64,000 bases of DNA, taken from Mycobacterium adipatum (GTDB lineage: Bacteria > Actinomycetota > Actinomycetes > Mycobacteriales > Mycobacteriaceae). The position numbers and the translations under genes were made by a program. The stretch spans positions 3,534,001-3,598,000 of the forward strand of contig NZ_CP015596.1 in assembly GCF_001644575.1 (NCBI RefSeq). The letters are read 5' to 3'. The notes beneath the pieces are model-generated. The model saw only the letters and a list, made by a program, of their open reading frames with translations, had not been told where the DNA came from and ran no database searches. Numbering within the stretch: position 1 is the stretch's first letter; every line of letters begins with the position of its first letter. Positions 39,355-47,935 of the stretch are shown in pieces.

Positions 39355-41400
39355 TCAACCGTTACGCCGGAACCACCGCGGTGCGCGGAATCGTTCACCG
39401 ACGCGCTTGGCATCTGAGCCGGCTTTTTCACCGGCGTCGGCGGGCTCGGGCTCGGGCTCGGGCTCTTCAACAGCATCGGCCGCCTCAGCATCACCGCTAT
39501 CACCCTCGACCAACTCTGTCTCGGGCGAGTTATCCCCCGCTACAGGCTCGACGGCATCAATCTGCGCCGACTCCTCAACCGCAGGCTCAGCTGCCGCGGC
39601 ATCTGCCGCCTCGGTCTCGGGCGACTCTTCAGCCACCGGAGCGTCAGCGGCACCAGGATCGTCAACTGCTTCTGCTTCTGCAGAATCGTCGGCGGTCTCC
39701 GCATCAACCGACGCGACAACAGCCGAACCCTCGGCAGATTCGGTCTCGGGCTCGGTCTCGACGGGCTCCTCGACATCGGCAGCCTCGTCACCCTCCACAA
39801 CCTCGGGCGACTCCTCGGCCACCGGAGCGTCAGCCGCATCAAGCTCGCCAACAGCCTCTGCTTCTGCTTCTGCTTCTGCTTCTGCTTCTGCAGAATCGTC
39901 CGCGGCCTCCGCGTCAACCGACGCGACAACAGCCGAACCCTCGGCAGATTCGGTCTCGGGCTCGGTCTCGACGGGCTCCTCGACATCGGCAGCCTCGTCA
40001 CCCTCCACAACCTCGGGCGACTCCTCGGCCACCGGAGCGTCAGCCGCAACAGGCTCTGCTTCTGCTTCTGCTTCTGCAGAATCGTCCGCGGCCTCCGCAT
40101 CAACCGACTCGACATCAACCGACTCGACATCAACCGACTCGACAACAGCCGATCCTTCGGTGGCCTCGTCGGCCTCCACAACCTCGGGCGACTCCTCGGC
40201 CACCGGAGCGTCAGCCGCATCAAGCTCGCCAACAGCCTCTGCTTCTGCTTCTGCAGAATCGTCCGCGGGCTCCGCATCAACCGACTCGACAGGCTCGGCG
40301 TCCCCGGCCGACTCCTCAGCCACAGCCTCGGTCTCGACGGGCTCTTCCACATCGTCGGCCTCGTCGGCGGCGTCAGCGACGGTGACCTCTTGCGCGGTGG
40401 TCTCGCCGCCACCGGCCGCGTCCTCACCCTCGGCGGCACCCGCCGCCCTGGCGGCAGCCACGATTCCCGCGGCCGCACCCACCTCGATCACCTCGGTGGC
40501 CACCTCATCGACCGCCGAATCCCCGTCCACCAGCGGCGCATTGCCGCGCAGTGACGCCGGGTCCTCGCGCCCCTTGGGCGCTACCATCACATACACGACG
40601 GCGGCGATGAAGATGAATGTCGAGGTGAACGAGTTGACCCGGATGCCGGCGATCAGTGTCGCGGCGTCGCTGCGCATCAGCTCGATCCAGAACCTGCCCA
40701 GGCAGTACCCCGCCACGTACAGCGCGAATACCCGGCCGTGACCGAGTCTGTATCGCCGGTCAACCCAAAGCAACAATGCGAAAATCAGTAAATTCCAGAG
40801 CAATTCATACAGGAACGTCGGATGGACGACGGCCACCAACTCCCCCGTGGACACGCCGTTGAGCGAATCCCGGAACCCCGCCGCATCGCGGCGCTCGTAG
40901 ATCTCCAGGCCCCACGGCAGGGTGGTCGCCCGCCCGTACAGCTCCTGGTTGAAGTAGTTGCCCAGCCGGCCGATCGCCTGCGCCAGAATGATCCCCGGGG
41001 CGATCGCATCGCCGAACGCGGGCAACGGTATCCCCCGTCGCCGGCACGCGATCCACGCGCCGACCCCGCCGAGCGCCACCGCGCCCCAAATGCCCAGTCC
41101 GCCATCCCAGATCCGGAATGCCGCGCCCAACCCGGCGCCACCGGCACCGAAGTACGTCGGCCAGTCCGTCATGACGTGATACATGCGCCCGCCGACCAAC
41201 CCGAACGGCACGGCCCACAGCGCGATGTCATAGATCACGCCACGCTCGCCGCCGCGCGCCTCCCACCGGCGATCGCCGATGACCAGCGCCGCAACGATCC
41301 CGGCGATGATGCACAACGCGTACGCGCGCAGCGGAACGGGCCCGAGGAACCAGACGCCCTGTGCCGGGCTGGGGATGTAGGCCAGCGTCGTGACCGTCAT
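39355..41400 (-). CDS. lgt: Prolipoprotein diacylglyceryl transferase with a long acidic repeat tail
   Basis: Membrane enzyme that adds diacylglycerol to the lipobox cysteine of prolipoproteins. Residues 1-280 hold the usual seven-helix enzyme, with the Lgt signature GRLGNYFNQELYGRATTLPW and VHPTFLYELLWN. After about residue 285 there are nearly 400 extra residues rich in Glu, Asp, Ala and Val, built of repeats (DAPVAEESPEVVE, VEEPVETEPETESAEGSA, runs of EA), ending in a basic RFRAPRWFRRNG. Mycobacterial Lgt often has a C-terminal extension, but this one is unusually long. The start overlaps the trpA stop (ATGA), linking lgt to the trp operon. It processes LppL-type lipoproteins. Confidence 0.93.
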   Translation of the reverse strand: MTVTTLAYIPSPAQGVWFLGPVPLRAYALCIIAGIVAALVIGDRRWEARGGERGVIYDIALWAVPFGLVGGRMYHVMTDWPTYFGAGGAGLGAAFRIWDGGLGIWGAVALGGVGAWIACRRRGIPLPAFGDAIAPGIILAQAIGRLGNYFNQELYGRATTLPWGLEIYERRDAAGFRDSLNGVSTGELVAVVHPTFLYELLWNLLIFALLLWVDRRYRLGHGRVFALYVAGYCLGRFWIELMRSDAATLIAGIRVNSFTSTFIFIAAVVYVMVAPKGREDPASLRGNAPLVDGDSAVDEVATEVIEVGAAAGIVAAARAAGAAEGEDAAGGGETTAQEVTVADAADEADDVEEPVETEAVAEESAGDAEPVESVDAEPADDSAEAEAEAVGELDAADAPVAEESPEVVEADEATEGSAVVESVDVESVDVESVDAEAADDSAEAEAEAEPVAADAPVAEESPEVVEGDEAADVEEPVETEPETESAEGSAVVASVDAEAADDSAEAEAEAEAEAEAVGELDAADAPVAEESPEVVEGDEAADVEEPVETEPETESAEGSAVVASVDAETADDSAEAEAVDDPGAADAPVAEESPETEAADAAAAEPAVEESAQIDAVEPVAGDNSPETELVEGDSGDAEAADAVEEPEPEPEPADAGEKAGSDAKRVGERFRAPRWFRRNG
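39703..40048. repeat. Long direct repeat in the lgt tail
   Basis: Bases 39703-39838 are repeated exactly at 39913-40048 (136 bp, period 210 bp). The copies encode VDAEAADDS/VDAETADDS-flanked acidic repeats in frame. Parts recur again around 40180-40220. Exact identity suggests recent duplication or slippage. Confidence 0.85.
39857..39892. repeat. TCTGCT hexamer run (EA codons in lgt)
   Basis: Five copies of TCTGCT plus TCTGCA, read in lgt as Glu-Ala pairs. A shorter run (three copies plus TCTGCA) lies at 40055-40078. Such hexamer runs keep frame while changing length and so are candidate variable tracts. Confidence 0.85.
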
Positions 41401-42185
41401 GCCCGCACCGCCTGGCGCACGCCCTCGGCAAGTTCGGCGGTCAACGCTCGCACCGCGGGCAGACCCTCGTCGAGCGCCGATACCAGCGCCGACCCGACGA
41501 TCACCCCGTCGGCGTAGGCACCGATCTCGGCGGCCTGCTCACGGGAGCGCACACCCAGGCCCACCCCGACGGGAATGTCGGAGATCTCCTTGACCCGGCG
41601 CACCAGTTCGGGCGCGGCATTCGACACGGCATCGCGTGCACCGGTCACACCCATCGTCGACGCGGCGTAGACGAAACCACGCGACGCGTTGACCGTCGCG
41701 GCCAGTCGCTCCGGCGTCGACGACGGCGCCACCAGAAAGATCCGGTCCAGATCGTGGCGCTCGGAGATCTGCACCCACTCGTCCGCCTCGTCCGGAATGA
41801 GATCGGGGGTGATGAGTCCCAACCCCCCGGCCGACGCCAGATCCCGGGCGAAGGTCTCGACGCCCTTGCGCAGCACCGGGTTCCAGTAGGACATCACGAC
41901 GGCGCTTCCGCCCGCATTGCTGATGGCTTCGACCGCGCGCAACGCGTCATACACCCGCACCCCGCCGGCCAGCGCGGCCTCGGTGGCCCGGGCGATGGTG
42001 GGTCCGTCCATGCCGGGATCGGAGTACGCGACCCCGACCTCGATGATGTCGGCCCCGGACTCGACCATGGCGGTCATCGCCGCGATCGAGGTGTCCACAT
42101 CCGGATAGCCGGTCGGCAGATACCCGATGAGCGCCGAACGCCGCTCCGCCCGGCACCTGTCGAACACTCCGGCCAGCCGGCTCAC
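41397..42185 (-). CDS. trpA: Tryptophan synthase alpha chain
   Basis: Cleaves indole-3-glycerol phosphate to indole, which passes to TrpB. The 262 residues form a TIM barrel. The catalytic Glu and Asp are seen in [19 protein letters not shown], and the phosphate site in [13 protein letters not shown] and [12 protein letters not shown]. The start overlaps the trpB stop by 4 bases. lgt follows with an ATGA overlap. Confidence 0.97.
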   Translation of the reverse strand: MSRLAGVFDRCRAERRSALIGYLPTGYPDVDTSIAAMTAMVESGADIIEVGVAYSDPGMDGPTIARATEAALAGGVRVYDALRAVEAISNAGGSAVVMSYWNPVLRKGVETFARDLASAGGLGLITPDLIPDEADEWVQISERHDLDRIFLVAPSSTPERLAATVNASRGFVYAASTMGVTGARDAVSNAAPELVRRVKEISDIPVGVGLGVRSREQAAEIGAYADGVIVGSALVSALDEGLPAVRALTAELAEGVRQAVRA

Positions 42186-43447
42186 GAATCACCGTCCATC
42201 AACCCGAACCACTTCCCTGCGGTCTCCACGTCCTTGTCACCGCGTCCGGACAGGTTCACCACGATAATCGCGCCCTTCCCGAGTTCGGTGGCCAGCTTCG
42301 CCGCGCCGGCCACCGCGTGCGCGGACTCGATCGCCGGGATGATGCCCTCGGTCCGGCACAGCAGCAGGAACGCATCCATGGCCTCGGTGTCGGTGATCGG
42401 CCGGTACTCCGCGCGCCCGGCATCCTTGAGCAGCGCATGCTCGGGTCCGACACCGGGATAGTCCAGACCGGCCGAAATGGAATGCGATTCGAGAGTCTGA
42501 CCGTCCTCGTCCTGCAGCAGGTAGGAGAACGATCCCTGAAACGCGCCCGGGGATCCGCCGGTGAAGGTCGCGGCGTGCCTTCCGGTGGCCACCCCGTCGC
42601 CAGCGGCCTCGAAGCCGACGAGCCGAACATCCGGATCATCGAGGAATGCGTGGAAGATGCCGATCGCGTTGGAGCCGCCGCCGACACAGGCGGTCACCGC
42701 ATCGGGCAGTCGCCCGGCCTGATCGAGGATCTGCACCCGGGTCTCCATCCCGATGATCCGCTGGAAGTCGCGGACCATGAGTGGGAACGGATGCGGGCCC
42801 GCCGCGGTACCGAAGCAGTAGAAGGTGTCGTCGGCGTTGGCCACCCAATCCCGGAAGGTCTCATTGATGGCGTCCTTGAGGGTCTTCGACCCGGACTCCA
42901 CCGCAACCACGCGGGCACCCAGCAACCGCATCCGCGCCACATTGAGCGCCTGCCGGGCGGTATCCACGGCACCCATGTAGATGACGCAGTCCAGGCCGAG
43001 CAGAGCGCACGCGGTGGCGGTCGCCACGCCGTGCTGCCCGGCGCCGGTCTCGGCGATCACCCGGGTCTTGCCCATCTGACGGGCCAGCAGCGCCTGTCCC
43101 AGCACGTTGTTGATCTTGTGGGATCCGGTGTGGTTGAGGTCTTCTCGCTTGAGGAAGATCCGCGCCCCACCGACATGCTCGCTGAGCCGCTGCGCCTCGT
43201 ACAGCGGCGACGGGCGGCCACTGTAGTGGCGCTGCAGACGGTCGAGTTCGTCGAGGAACGTCTGATCGCTGCGGGCCTTCTCGTAGGCGGCGGTCACCTC
43301 TTCGATGACGGCCATCAAGGCCTCGGGGACCAACCGCCCGCCGTAGGCACCGAAATGGCCTTTGGCGTCCGGGTCGTGACTGGTGGGTTCGGCCAGGGCT
43401 GCGCTGGTGTGGGGCAGCTCGGGGCCCGCGATATCGGCCAAAGTCAT
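42182..43447 (-). CDS. trpB: Tryptophan synthase beta chain
   Basis: PLP enzyme that condenses indole with serine. Length 421 residues from ATG 43447. The PLP lysine is in HTGSHKINN, the phosphate loop in [10 protein letters not shown], the catalytic Glu in [11 protein letters not shown]. The frame stays open to 43534, adding two copies of DEPLARRE encoded by a 33-bp DNA repeat; this part lies outside the conserved protein and is more likely not translated in this frame. ATG 43447 is preferred by comparison with TrpB from relatives, although its ribosome binding site (GAGAG) is weak. Confidence 0.93.
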   Translation of the reverse strand: MTLADIAGPELPHTSAALAEPTSHDPDAKGHFGAYGGRLVPEALMAVIEEVTAAYEKARSDQTFLDELDRLQRHYSGRPSPLYEAQRLSEHVGGARIFLKREDLNHTGSHKINNVLGQALLARQMGKTRVIAETGAGQHGVATATACALLGLDCVIYMGAVDTARQALNVARMRLLGARVVAVESGSKTLKDAINETFRDWVANADDTFYCFGTAAGPHPFPLMVRDFQRIIGMETRVQILDQAGRLPDAVTACVGGGSNAIGIFHAFLDDPDVRLVGFEAAGDGVATGRHAATFTGGSPGAFQGSFSYLLQDEDGQTLESHSISAGLDYPGVGPEHALLKDAGRAEYRPITDTEAMDAFLLLCRTEGIIPAIESAHAVAGAAKLATELGKGAIIVVNLSGRGDKDVETAGKWFGLMDGDS

Positions 43448-43473
43448 CTGCTCTCTTCGCGCAAGCGGCTCAT
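43444..43473 (-). CDS. Possible minigene 2 (MSRLREESR) overlapping trpB start
   Basis: The second copy of the 33-bp repeat contains ATG AGC CGC TTG CGC GAA GAG followed by a stop after 9 codons. Its TGA overlaps the trpB ATG (ATGA), the arrangement used for translational coupling. There is no evidence of translation other than this arrangement. Confidence 0.3.
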   Translation of the reverse strand: MSRLREESR

Positions 43474-43508
43474 CGTTGTCTACTTCTCTTCGCGCAAGCG
43501 GCTCATCG
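43453..43508 (-). repeat. Two direct 23-bp repeats between trpC and trpB
   Basis: Identical 23-mers at 43453-43475 and 43486-43508, with a 33-bp period. Each includes the 21-base string that begins CGATGAGCC and ends CGAAGAG on the minus strand. Everything from 5 bases after the trpC stop to 5 bases before the trpB ATG consists of these two units and their 10-base spacer. No further copy was seen in this window. Confidence 0.85.
43480..43506 (-). CDS. Possible minigene 1 (MSRLREEK) after trpC
   Basis: ATG 6 bases after the trpC stop, followed by 8 codons and TAG. It repeats the first 7 residues of minigene 2. This is an open frame only; translation is not shown. Confidence 0.25.
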   Translation of the reverse strand: MSRLREEK

Positions 43509-43512
43509 ACAA

Positions 43513-44331
43513 TCAGCGTGCGGGTTTGGGGCACGACGGGTGCGCGCCGGCGGTGACCAGATCGGAGACGGCGCTCCGCGGGTCACCGCTGGTGACCAGG
43601 CCCTCCCCGACCAGGACGGCGTCCGCGCCGGCGCCGGCGTAGGCCAGCAGATCGGCGGTGCCGCGGATACCGGATTCGGCGACGCGGATGACCTTTGACG
43701 GCAGCCCCGGCGCGATCCGCGCGAAGCAGTCCCGATCGACCTCGAGGGTCTTGAGGTTGCGGGCGTTGACGCCGATGACACGCGCTCCGGCCTGCAGCGC
43801 GCGGTCGGCCTCATCCTCGGTGTGCACCTCCACCAGGGCGGTCATGCCGAGCGATTCGGTGCGGTCGAGCATCGACTCCAGCGCCTTCTGCTCCAGCGCC
43901 GCCACGATCAGCAGCAACATGTCCGCGCCGTGCGCACGCGCCTCATGGATCTGGTAGGGCCCGACGATGAAGTCCTTGCGCAGCACCGGAATCGAGACTG
44001 CCGCCCGGACACTGTCGAGATCGTCGAGGGACCCGTGGAAGCGGCGTTCCTCGGTCAGCACGCTGATGATGCGCGCGCCGCCGTCCTCGTAGGCCTTGGC
44101 CAGCTGCGCGGGGTCGGCGATCGAGGCCAACTCACCACGCGACGGGCTGGCGCGCTTGACCTCGGCGATGACAGCGATGCCGGGTGCCTGCAGCGCGGCC
44201 ACCACATCCAGCGGGGGCCGGGCGTCCTTCGCGCGTTGCTTGATATCGGCGAAGCTCACCGCGGCTTCACGGGTGGCAACGTCGGCGCGGACTCCTTCGA
44301 TAATGGAGTCGAGCACGGTCGCCGAACTCAT
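43513..44331 (-). CDS. trpC: Indole-3-glycerol phosphate synthase
   Basis: Converts carboxyphenylamino-deoxyribulose phosphate to indole-3-glycerol phosphate. The 272-residue TIM barrel has the catalytic [10 protein letters not shown], the RKDFIV strand, [10 protein letters not shown] and the [13 protein letters not shown] region. ATG 44331 follows AAAAGGA at 9 bases and overlaps the end of a short upstream frame; the longer frame to 44523 is rejected. A TAACCT -10 lies at 44420-44425, so trpC-trpB-trpA-lgt may form a transcript separate from trpE. Confidence 0.95.
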   Translation of the reverse strand: MSSATVLDSIIEGVRADVATREAAVSFADIKQRAKDARPPLDVVAALQAPGIAVIAEVKRASPSRGELASIADPAQLAKAYEDGGARIISVLTEERRFHGSLDDLDSVRAAVSIPVLRKDFIVGPYQIHEARAHGADMLLLIVAALEQKALESMLDRTESLGMTALVEVHTEDEADRALQAGARVIGVNARNLKTLEVDRDCFARIAPGLPSKVIRVAESGIRGTADLLAYAGAGADAVLVGEGLVTSGDPRSAVSDLVTAGAHPSCPKPAR

Positions 44332-44405
44332 TGGCCATCGTCCTTTTCCGTCGGCCGGGATCCCCCCGGAATGGTCTGCGTCGACCCAGTCGTTGTCGTG
44401 GACAC
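44328..44405 (-). CDS. Possible leader ORF before trpC (25 codons)
   Basis: From a GTG at 44405 a 25-codon frame (starting [15 protein letters not shown]) ends in a TGA that overlaps the trpC ATG (ATGA). The candidate -10 TAACCT lies 14 bases upstream of the GTG, so the transcript would have almost no leader. It has no tryptophan codon, so a classical attenuator is excluded. Translation is not shown. Confidence 0.3.
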   Translation of the reverse strand: MSTTTTGSTQTIPGGSRPTEKDDGQ

Positions 44406-44419
44406 CGTTGTTTTCTGAA

Positions 44420-44425
44420 AGGTTA
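44420..44425 (-). promoter_or_regulatory. Candidate -10 element upstream of trpC
   Basis: On the minus strand TAACCT (TANNNT) lies about 90 bases before the trpC ATG. The stop codon of the preceding membrane protein gene is 22 bases upstream (44448). Confidence 0.4.
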
Positions 44426-44447
44426 GTCGCCGGGGCCACACGTTCTG

Positions 44448-45071
44448 TCACCGACCCTTGTTGTCCGGATCCTGCGGGTTCGGCTCGCCGGTGGGATCGC
44501 TGCCCTCGTCCAACGCGTCCCACATCATCCGCTCAGACATTCCCTGCGTCCCGGAGCCGTCCACCGTTTCCGAGTGCACCGCATCGCGGCGCGCCGCCGG
44601 CGCGGCGTACCGGGCCGACGCGGTCGGTGTCCGCGCCGCCGAGCGCATCAGCAATCCGGCCGCGACCAGCGCAATCACCGCTGCGACGACCGCCACGGCG
44701 GCGCCTGCGTAGAAGCGCTGGGATCCCACCAGCGCCGACACCGGCACCTCGGCCAGCTCCGCACCGCGCACCGCGACGTCGTGGACCACCCACTGACTGA
44801 TGCCCAGGTAGGCGACTCCGGCGCCGGACACCGCCACCAGTACCGCGACCGCGCGCAGCAGCAGACCGCGTACCGCCAGCGCCGCGACCGCGGCGGCCAG
44901 CAACACCAGCGCCAGTGGGACCAGCGCCGTCGACCAGTCCGCGCCGGAGAGGGTGGAGGTCTTGGGTTGACCGAGTCCGTCGAAGGTGCTCACCTGCACC
45001 CACGGCAGCCGCGAGGCTCCCCACAGCGCCAGCGCGCCGAGGACCAGCAGCGCCTGCGCGAGCCTGATCAT
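44448..45071 (-). CDS. Trp-biosynthesis-associated membrane protein (TIGR02234 type)
   Basis: Protein of 207 residues with four predicted helices: residues 5-20 ([13 protein letters not shown]), 50-70, 72-93 and 120-143. The C-terminal 65 residues are soluble and polar. It matches the actinobacterial membrane protein found between trpE and trpC (Rv1610). Function unknown. The ATG overlaps the trpE stop by 4 bases (ATGA), so it is translated with trpE. Confidence 0.85.
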   Translation of the reverse strand: MIRLAQALLVLGALALWGASRLPWVQVSTFDGLGQPKTSTLSGADWSTALVPLALVLLAAAVAALAVRGLLLRAVAVLVAVSGAGVAYLGISQWVVHDVAVRGAELAEVPVSALVGSQRFYAGAAVAVVAAVIALVAAGLLMRSAARTPTASARYAAPAARRDAVHSETVDGSGTQGMSERMMWDALDEGSDPTGEPNPQDPDNKGR

Positions 45072-46618
45072 GGCGCCGGGGTCTGCGGATCGGTGAGCGT
45101 CTCGGCCGCGGCGATCGCGTTCAGCACCGCCTTGGCCTTGTTCGCCGACTCGTTGTACTCATAGGGCCCGTTGGAGTCGGCGACGACTCCCCCGCCGGCC
45201 TGCACGTAGGCGGTGCCCGCGCGCATCAGGGCCGTGCGGATCGCGATCGCGAAATCGGCGTTACCGGCGAAGTCCAGATAGCCGAGCACACCGCCGTACA
45301 GACCGCGCCGGGTCAGCTCGACCTCCTCGATGAGCTCCATGGCGCGCACCTTCGGCGCCCCCGACAGGGTGCCCGCCGGGAAGCAGGCCGTGACGGCGTC
45401 CAGGGCGGTCTTGCCCTCGGCGAGGTGCCCGGTCACCGTCGACACCAGATGCATGACGTGGCTGTAGCGCTCGATGTGGCTGTAATCCTCCACCCGCACC
45501 GTGCCCGGTTCGCACACCCTGCCCAGGTCGTTGCGGCCCAGATCGACCAGCATCAGGTGCTCGGCGCGCTCCTTGTCGTCGGCCAGCAGTTCCTTCTCCA
45601 GCAGCACGTCCTCCTCCTCGGTGTCCCCCCGCCACCGGGTCCCCGCGATCGGGTGTGTCGTCGCCTTGCCGTCCGTGACGGTCACCAGCGCCTCCGGGCT
45701 GGAGCCGACCACCGAGAAGTCGAGTCCCCCTTCGGCATTCGGCACGTTGAGCAGGTACATGTACGGGCTCGGGTTGGTCGCGCGCAGCATCCGGTAGACG
45801 TCGAGTGGGTCTGCGGTGGTGGTCATCTCGAAACGCTGTGAGGGCACCACCTGGAACGCCTCGCCGGCCTCGATGTCGCCGACCAGCTTGTCCACGATGG
45901 CGCTGTACTCCTGCACGGTGCGCTGCGCACGGAACTGCGGCTGCGGCCGGCTGAAGGTGGCGACGCTGGAATGCAGCGGCTCGCCGAGCGCCGCGGTCAT
46001 CACATCGAGCCGGGCCACCGCATCGTCATAGGCCTCGTCGACCCGCTCGTCGGTGCCATTCCAGTTCACCGCGTTGGCGATCAGGGTGATGGTGCCCTCG
46101 TGGTGGTCCACCGCGGCGATATCGGTGGCCAGCAGCAGCAGCATGTCGGGCAGCCCGAGATCGTCGACGGTGATCTCCGGGAGCCGTTCGAGCCGGCGCA
46201 CCATGTCGTAGGCGAAGTAGCCCACCAAACCCGAGGACAACGGCGGCAGGCCGGGCACCGCGGCGGTGGCCAGCAGTTCCAACGTGCTGCGCAGCGCCGC
46301 GAGCGGGTCACCGCCGGACGGCGCGTCCTGCGGTGTGACACCCAGCCAGACCGCCGCGCCGTCACGCACCGTCAACGCCGACGGCGCGCCCGCGCCGATG
46401 AACGACCACCGCGACCAGGAGCGCCCGTTCTCCGCCGATTCCAGCAGGAACGTGCCGGGCCGGTTGGCGGCCAGCTTGCGGTAGGCCGACAGCGGTGTCT
46501 CACTGTCGGCGAGCACCTTGCGGGTCACCGGGACCACCCGGTGCCCGGCGGCGAGTTCCCGGAAATCCTCACGTGGGGTGGTGACGGCCAGCGTGGCGGC
46601 CGCGGAAGCGTGTTGCAC
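45068..46618 (-). CDS. trpE: Anthranilate synthase component I
   Basis: Converts chorismate to anthranilate using ammonia from a TrpG-type amidotransferase encoded elsewhere. The 516-residue protein is nearly colinear with Rv1609. The N-terminal part has [18 protein letters not shown], the region of tryptophan feedback binding. The catalytic chorismate-binding part has [28 protein letters not shown] and [21 protein letters not shown] 46618 with GGGAGGA before it fits the N terminus of relatives; the frame continues to 46735. It is divergent from bcp. Confidence 0.96.
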   Translation of the reverse strand: MQHASAAATLAVTTPREDFRELAAGHRVVPVTRKVLADSETPLSAYRKLAANRPGTFLLESAENGRSWSRWSFIGAGAPSALTVRDGAAVWLGVTPQDAPSGGDPLAALRSTLELLATAAVPGLPPLSSGLVGYFAYDMVRRLERLPEITVDDLGLPDMLLLLATDIAAVDHHEGTITLIANAVNWNGTDERVDEAYDDAVARLDVMTAALGEPLHSSVATFSRPQPQFRAQRTVQEYSAIVDKLVGDIEAGEAFQVVPSQRFEMTTTADPLDVYRMLRATNPSPYMYLLNVPNAEGGLDFSVVGSSPEALVTVTDGKATTHPIAGTRWRGDTEEEDVLLEKELLADDKERAEHLMLVDLGRNDLGRVCEPGTVRVEDYSHIERYSHVMHLVSTVTGHLAEGKTALDAVTACFPAGTLSGAPKVRAMELIEEVELTRRGLYGGVLGYLDFAGNADFAIAIRTALMRAGTAYVQAGGGVVADSNGPYEYNESANKAKAVLNAIAAAETLTDPQTPAP

Positions 46619-46656
46619 GCCGACAATCCTCCCAGACGGCCACCCGGTGGTGGGCG

Positions 46657-46662
46657 TAGCGT
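46657..46662 (+). promoter_or_regulatory. -10 element upstream of bcp
   Basis: TAGCGT lies 8 nt before the GTG at 46671. Transcription would begin at or next to the start codon. Confidence 0.4.
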
Positions 46663-46670
46663 GGGCGACC

Positions 46671-47135
46671 GTGACGCTTATCAAGACCGGTGACCGCGTG
46701 GCCGAGTTCGAATTGCCCGACCAGACCGCCACCAACCGCAGCCTGACCTCGCTGCTCGCCGGCGGCCCGGTGGTGTTGTTCTTCTACCCGGCGGCCATGA
46801 CCCCCGGCTGCACCAAGGAGGCCTGCCACTTCCGTGACCTGGCCGCCGAGTTCGCCGCCGCCGGCGCCTCCCGGGTCGGCATCAGCACCGATGCGGTGGC
46901 CAAGCAGGCCGAGTTCGCCGAGCAGCAACGCTTCGACTACCCACTGCTCTCCGATGCCGACGGCACCGTCGCCACCGCGTTCGGGGTCAAGCGCGGCCTG
47001 CTCGGCAAGTTCATGCCGGTCAAACGCACCACCTTCGTGATCGACACCGACCGCACGGTGCTCGAGGTGATTTCCAGCGAGTTCAGCATGGATGCCCACG
47101 CCGACAAGGCGCTCGAGGTGCTGCGGGCGCGGTGA
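46671..47135 (+). CDS. bcp: Thiol peroxidase of the BCP/PrxQ type
   Basis: Peroxiredoxin of 154 residues that reduces hydroperoxides. The peroxidatic cysteine is in [13 protein letters not shown], with the resolving cysteine five residues on, as in atypical 2-Cys PrxQ enzymes. [10 protein letters not shown] and RTTFVIDTD are further family marks. It corresponds to Rv1608c. The stop overlaps the start of the ABC ATPase gene (GTGA). Confidence 0.92.
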   Translation: MTLIKTGDRVAEFELPDQTATNRSLTSLLAGGPVVLFFYPAAMTPGCTKEACHFRDLAAEFAAAGASRVGISTDAVAKQAEFAEQQRFDYPLLSDADGTVATAFGVKRGLLGKFMPVKRTTFVIDTDRTVLEVISSEFSMDAHADKALEVLRAR

Positions 47136-47935
47136 CGGTGACACCGGTTCTGGAGCTCACCGAGGTCACCTTCCGCCGGGACGGCAAGCAGATCATCGAC
47201 GGCATCTCGCTGACCGTGCGGGCCGGCGAGCACTGGGCTCTGCTGGGCCCCAATGGCGCCGGCAAAAGCACGCTGCTCGGATTCTGTGCGGCAGTGACGT
47301 TTCCGAGCAGCGGCACGGTGCGCATCCTCGGCGGGCAGATGGGGCGCACCGATCTGTCCGTGCTGCGCCGGTCCATCGGGCATGTCAACCCCCGGCACCG
47401 CCTGCAGTACCCGTTGACGGTGCGCGAGGTGGTGCTCACGGGTTTCACCGCGACCATCGATACCGCCGCACGCTGGACGCCGAGCGCCGAGCAGCTGCGC
47501 CGGGCCGACGCGCTGATCGACACGGTGGGTCTGTCCGCGCGCACCGATGCGGTGTGGCCGACGCTGTCCCACGGCGAGCGCGGGCGGACCCTGATCGCGC
47601 GCGCCCTGATCGGCGAACCGCGGCTGCTGCTGCTCGACGAACCCAGCACCGGCCTGGACGTGGCGGCCCGCGAACAACTGCTGGAAACCATCGACAGCCT
47701 CGATGCCACGCATCCGGAGATGGCGTCGATCCTGGTGACCCATCACCTGGAGGAACTGCCCACCAGCACCACCCACGCGCTGCTCATCGGTGCGGGCCGC
47801 ACCGTCGCGATGGGCCCGGCCGAGGACACGGTGACCACCGAACACGTCAGCACCGCATTCCGCCATCCGGTGACGGTGGGGTTCACCGACGGCCGGTGGA
47901 GCGCACGGGCGAGGGCCAGCTCGAGGGTGCTCTAA
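47132..47935 (+). CDS. Orphan ABC transporter ATP-binding protein
   Basis: ATPase subunit of 267 residues. Walker A is GPNGAGKST (about 39-47), the Q-loop region NPRHRLQYPL, and Walker B LLLLDEPSTGLD. The signature is LSHGERGRTLIA instead of the usual LSGGQ, as in the YlmA/ModF-like ATPases, and the switch is VTHHLEEL. No permease or binding protein gene lies nearby. The role may be non-transport or with a distant permease. Its 3' end overlaps the convergent nuclease-like gene by 4 bases. Confidence 0.85.
   Translation: MTVTPVLELTEVTFRRDGKQIIDGISLTVRAGEHWALLGPNGAGKSTLLGFCAAVTFPSSGTVRILGGQMGRTDLSVLRRSIGHVNPRHRLQYPLTVREVVLTGFTATIDTAARWTPSAEQLRRADALIDTVGLSARTDAVWPTLSHGERGRTLIARALIGEPRLLLLDEPSTGLDVAAREQLLETIDSLDATHPEMASILVTHHLEELPTSTTHALLIGAGRTVAMGPAEDTVTTEHVSTAFRHPVTVGFTDGRWSARARASSRVL

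Noticed and set aside
39600..40350. Regular repeats that could suggest a CRISPR array
   Set aside because: Repeats are in frame with lgt, unequal in spacing, and have no unique spacers or cas genes.
40501..41400. Plus-strand frames opposite lgt (Ser/Ala/Thr-rich, 39407-40741)
   Set aside because: They mirror the acidic repeat coding of lgt; no start signal or domain.
43448..43534. Longer N terminus for TrpB (with two DEPLARRE units)
   Set aside because: The added part comes from the DNA repeat, is outside the conserved TrpB fold, and overlaps the end of trpC.
44328..44405. Tryptophan attenuator before trpC
   Set aside because: The short frame has no Trp codon, and no terminator/antiterminator hairpins were seen.
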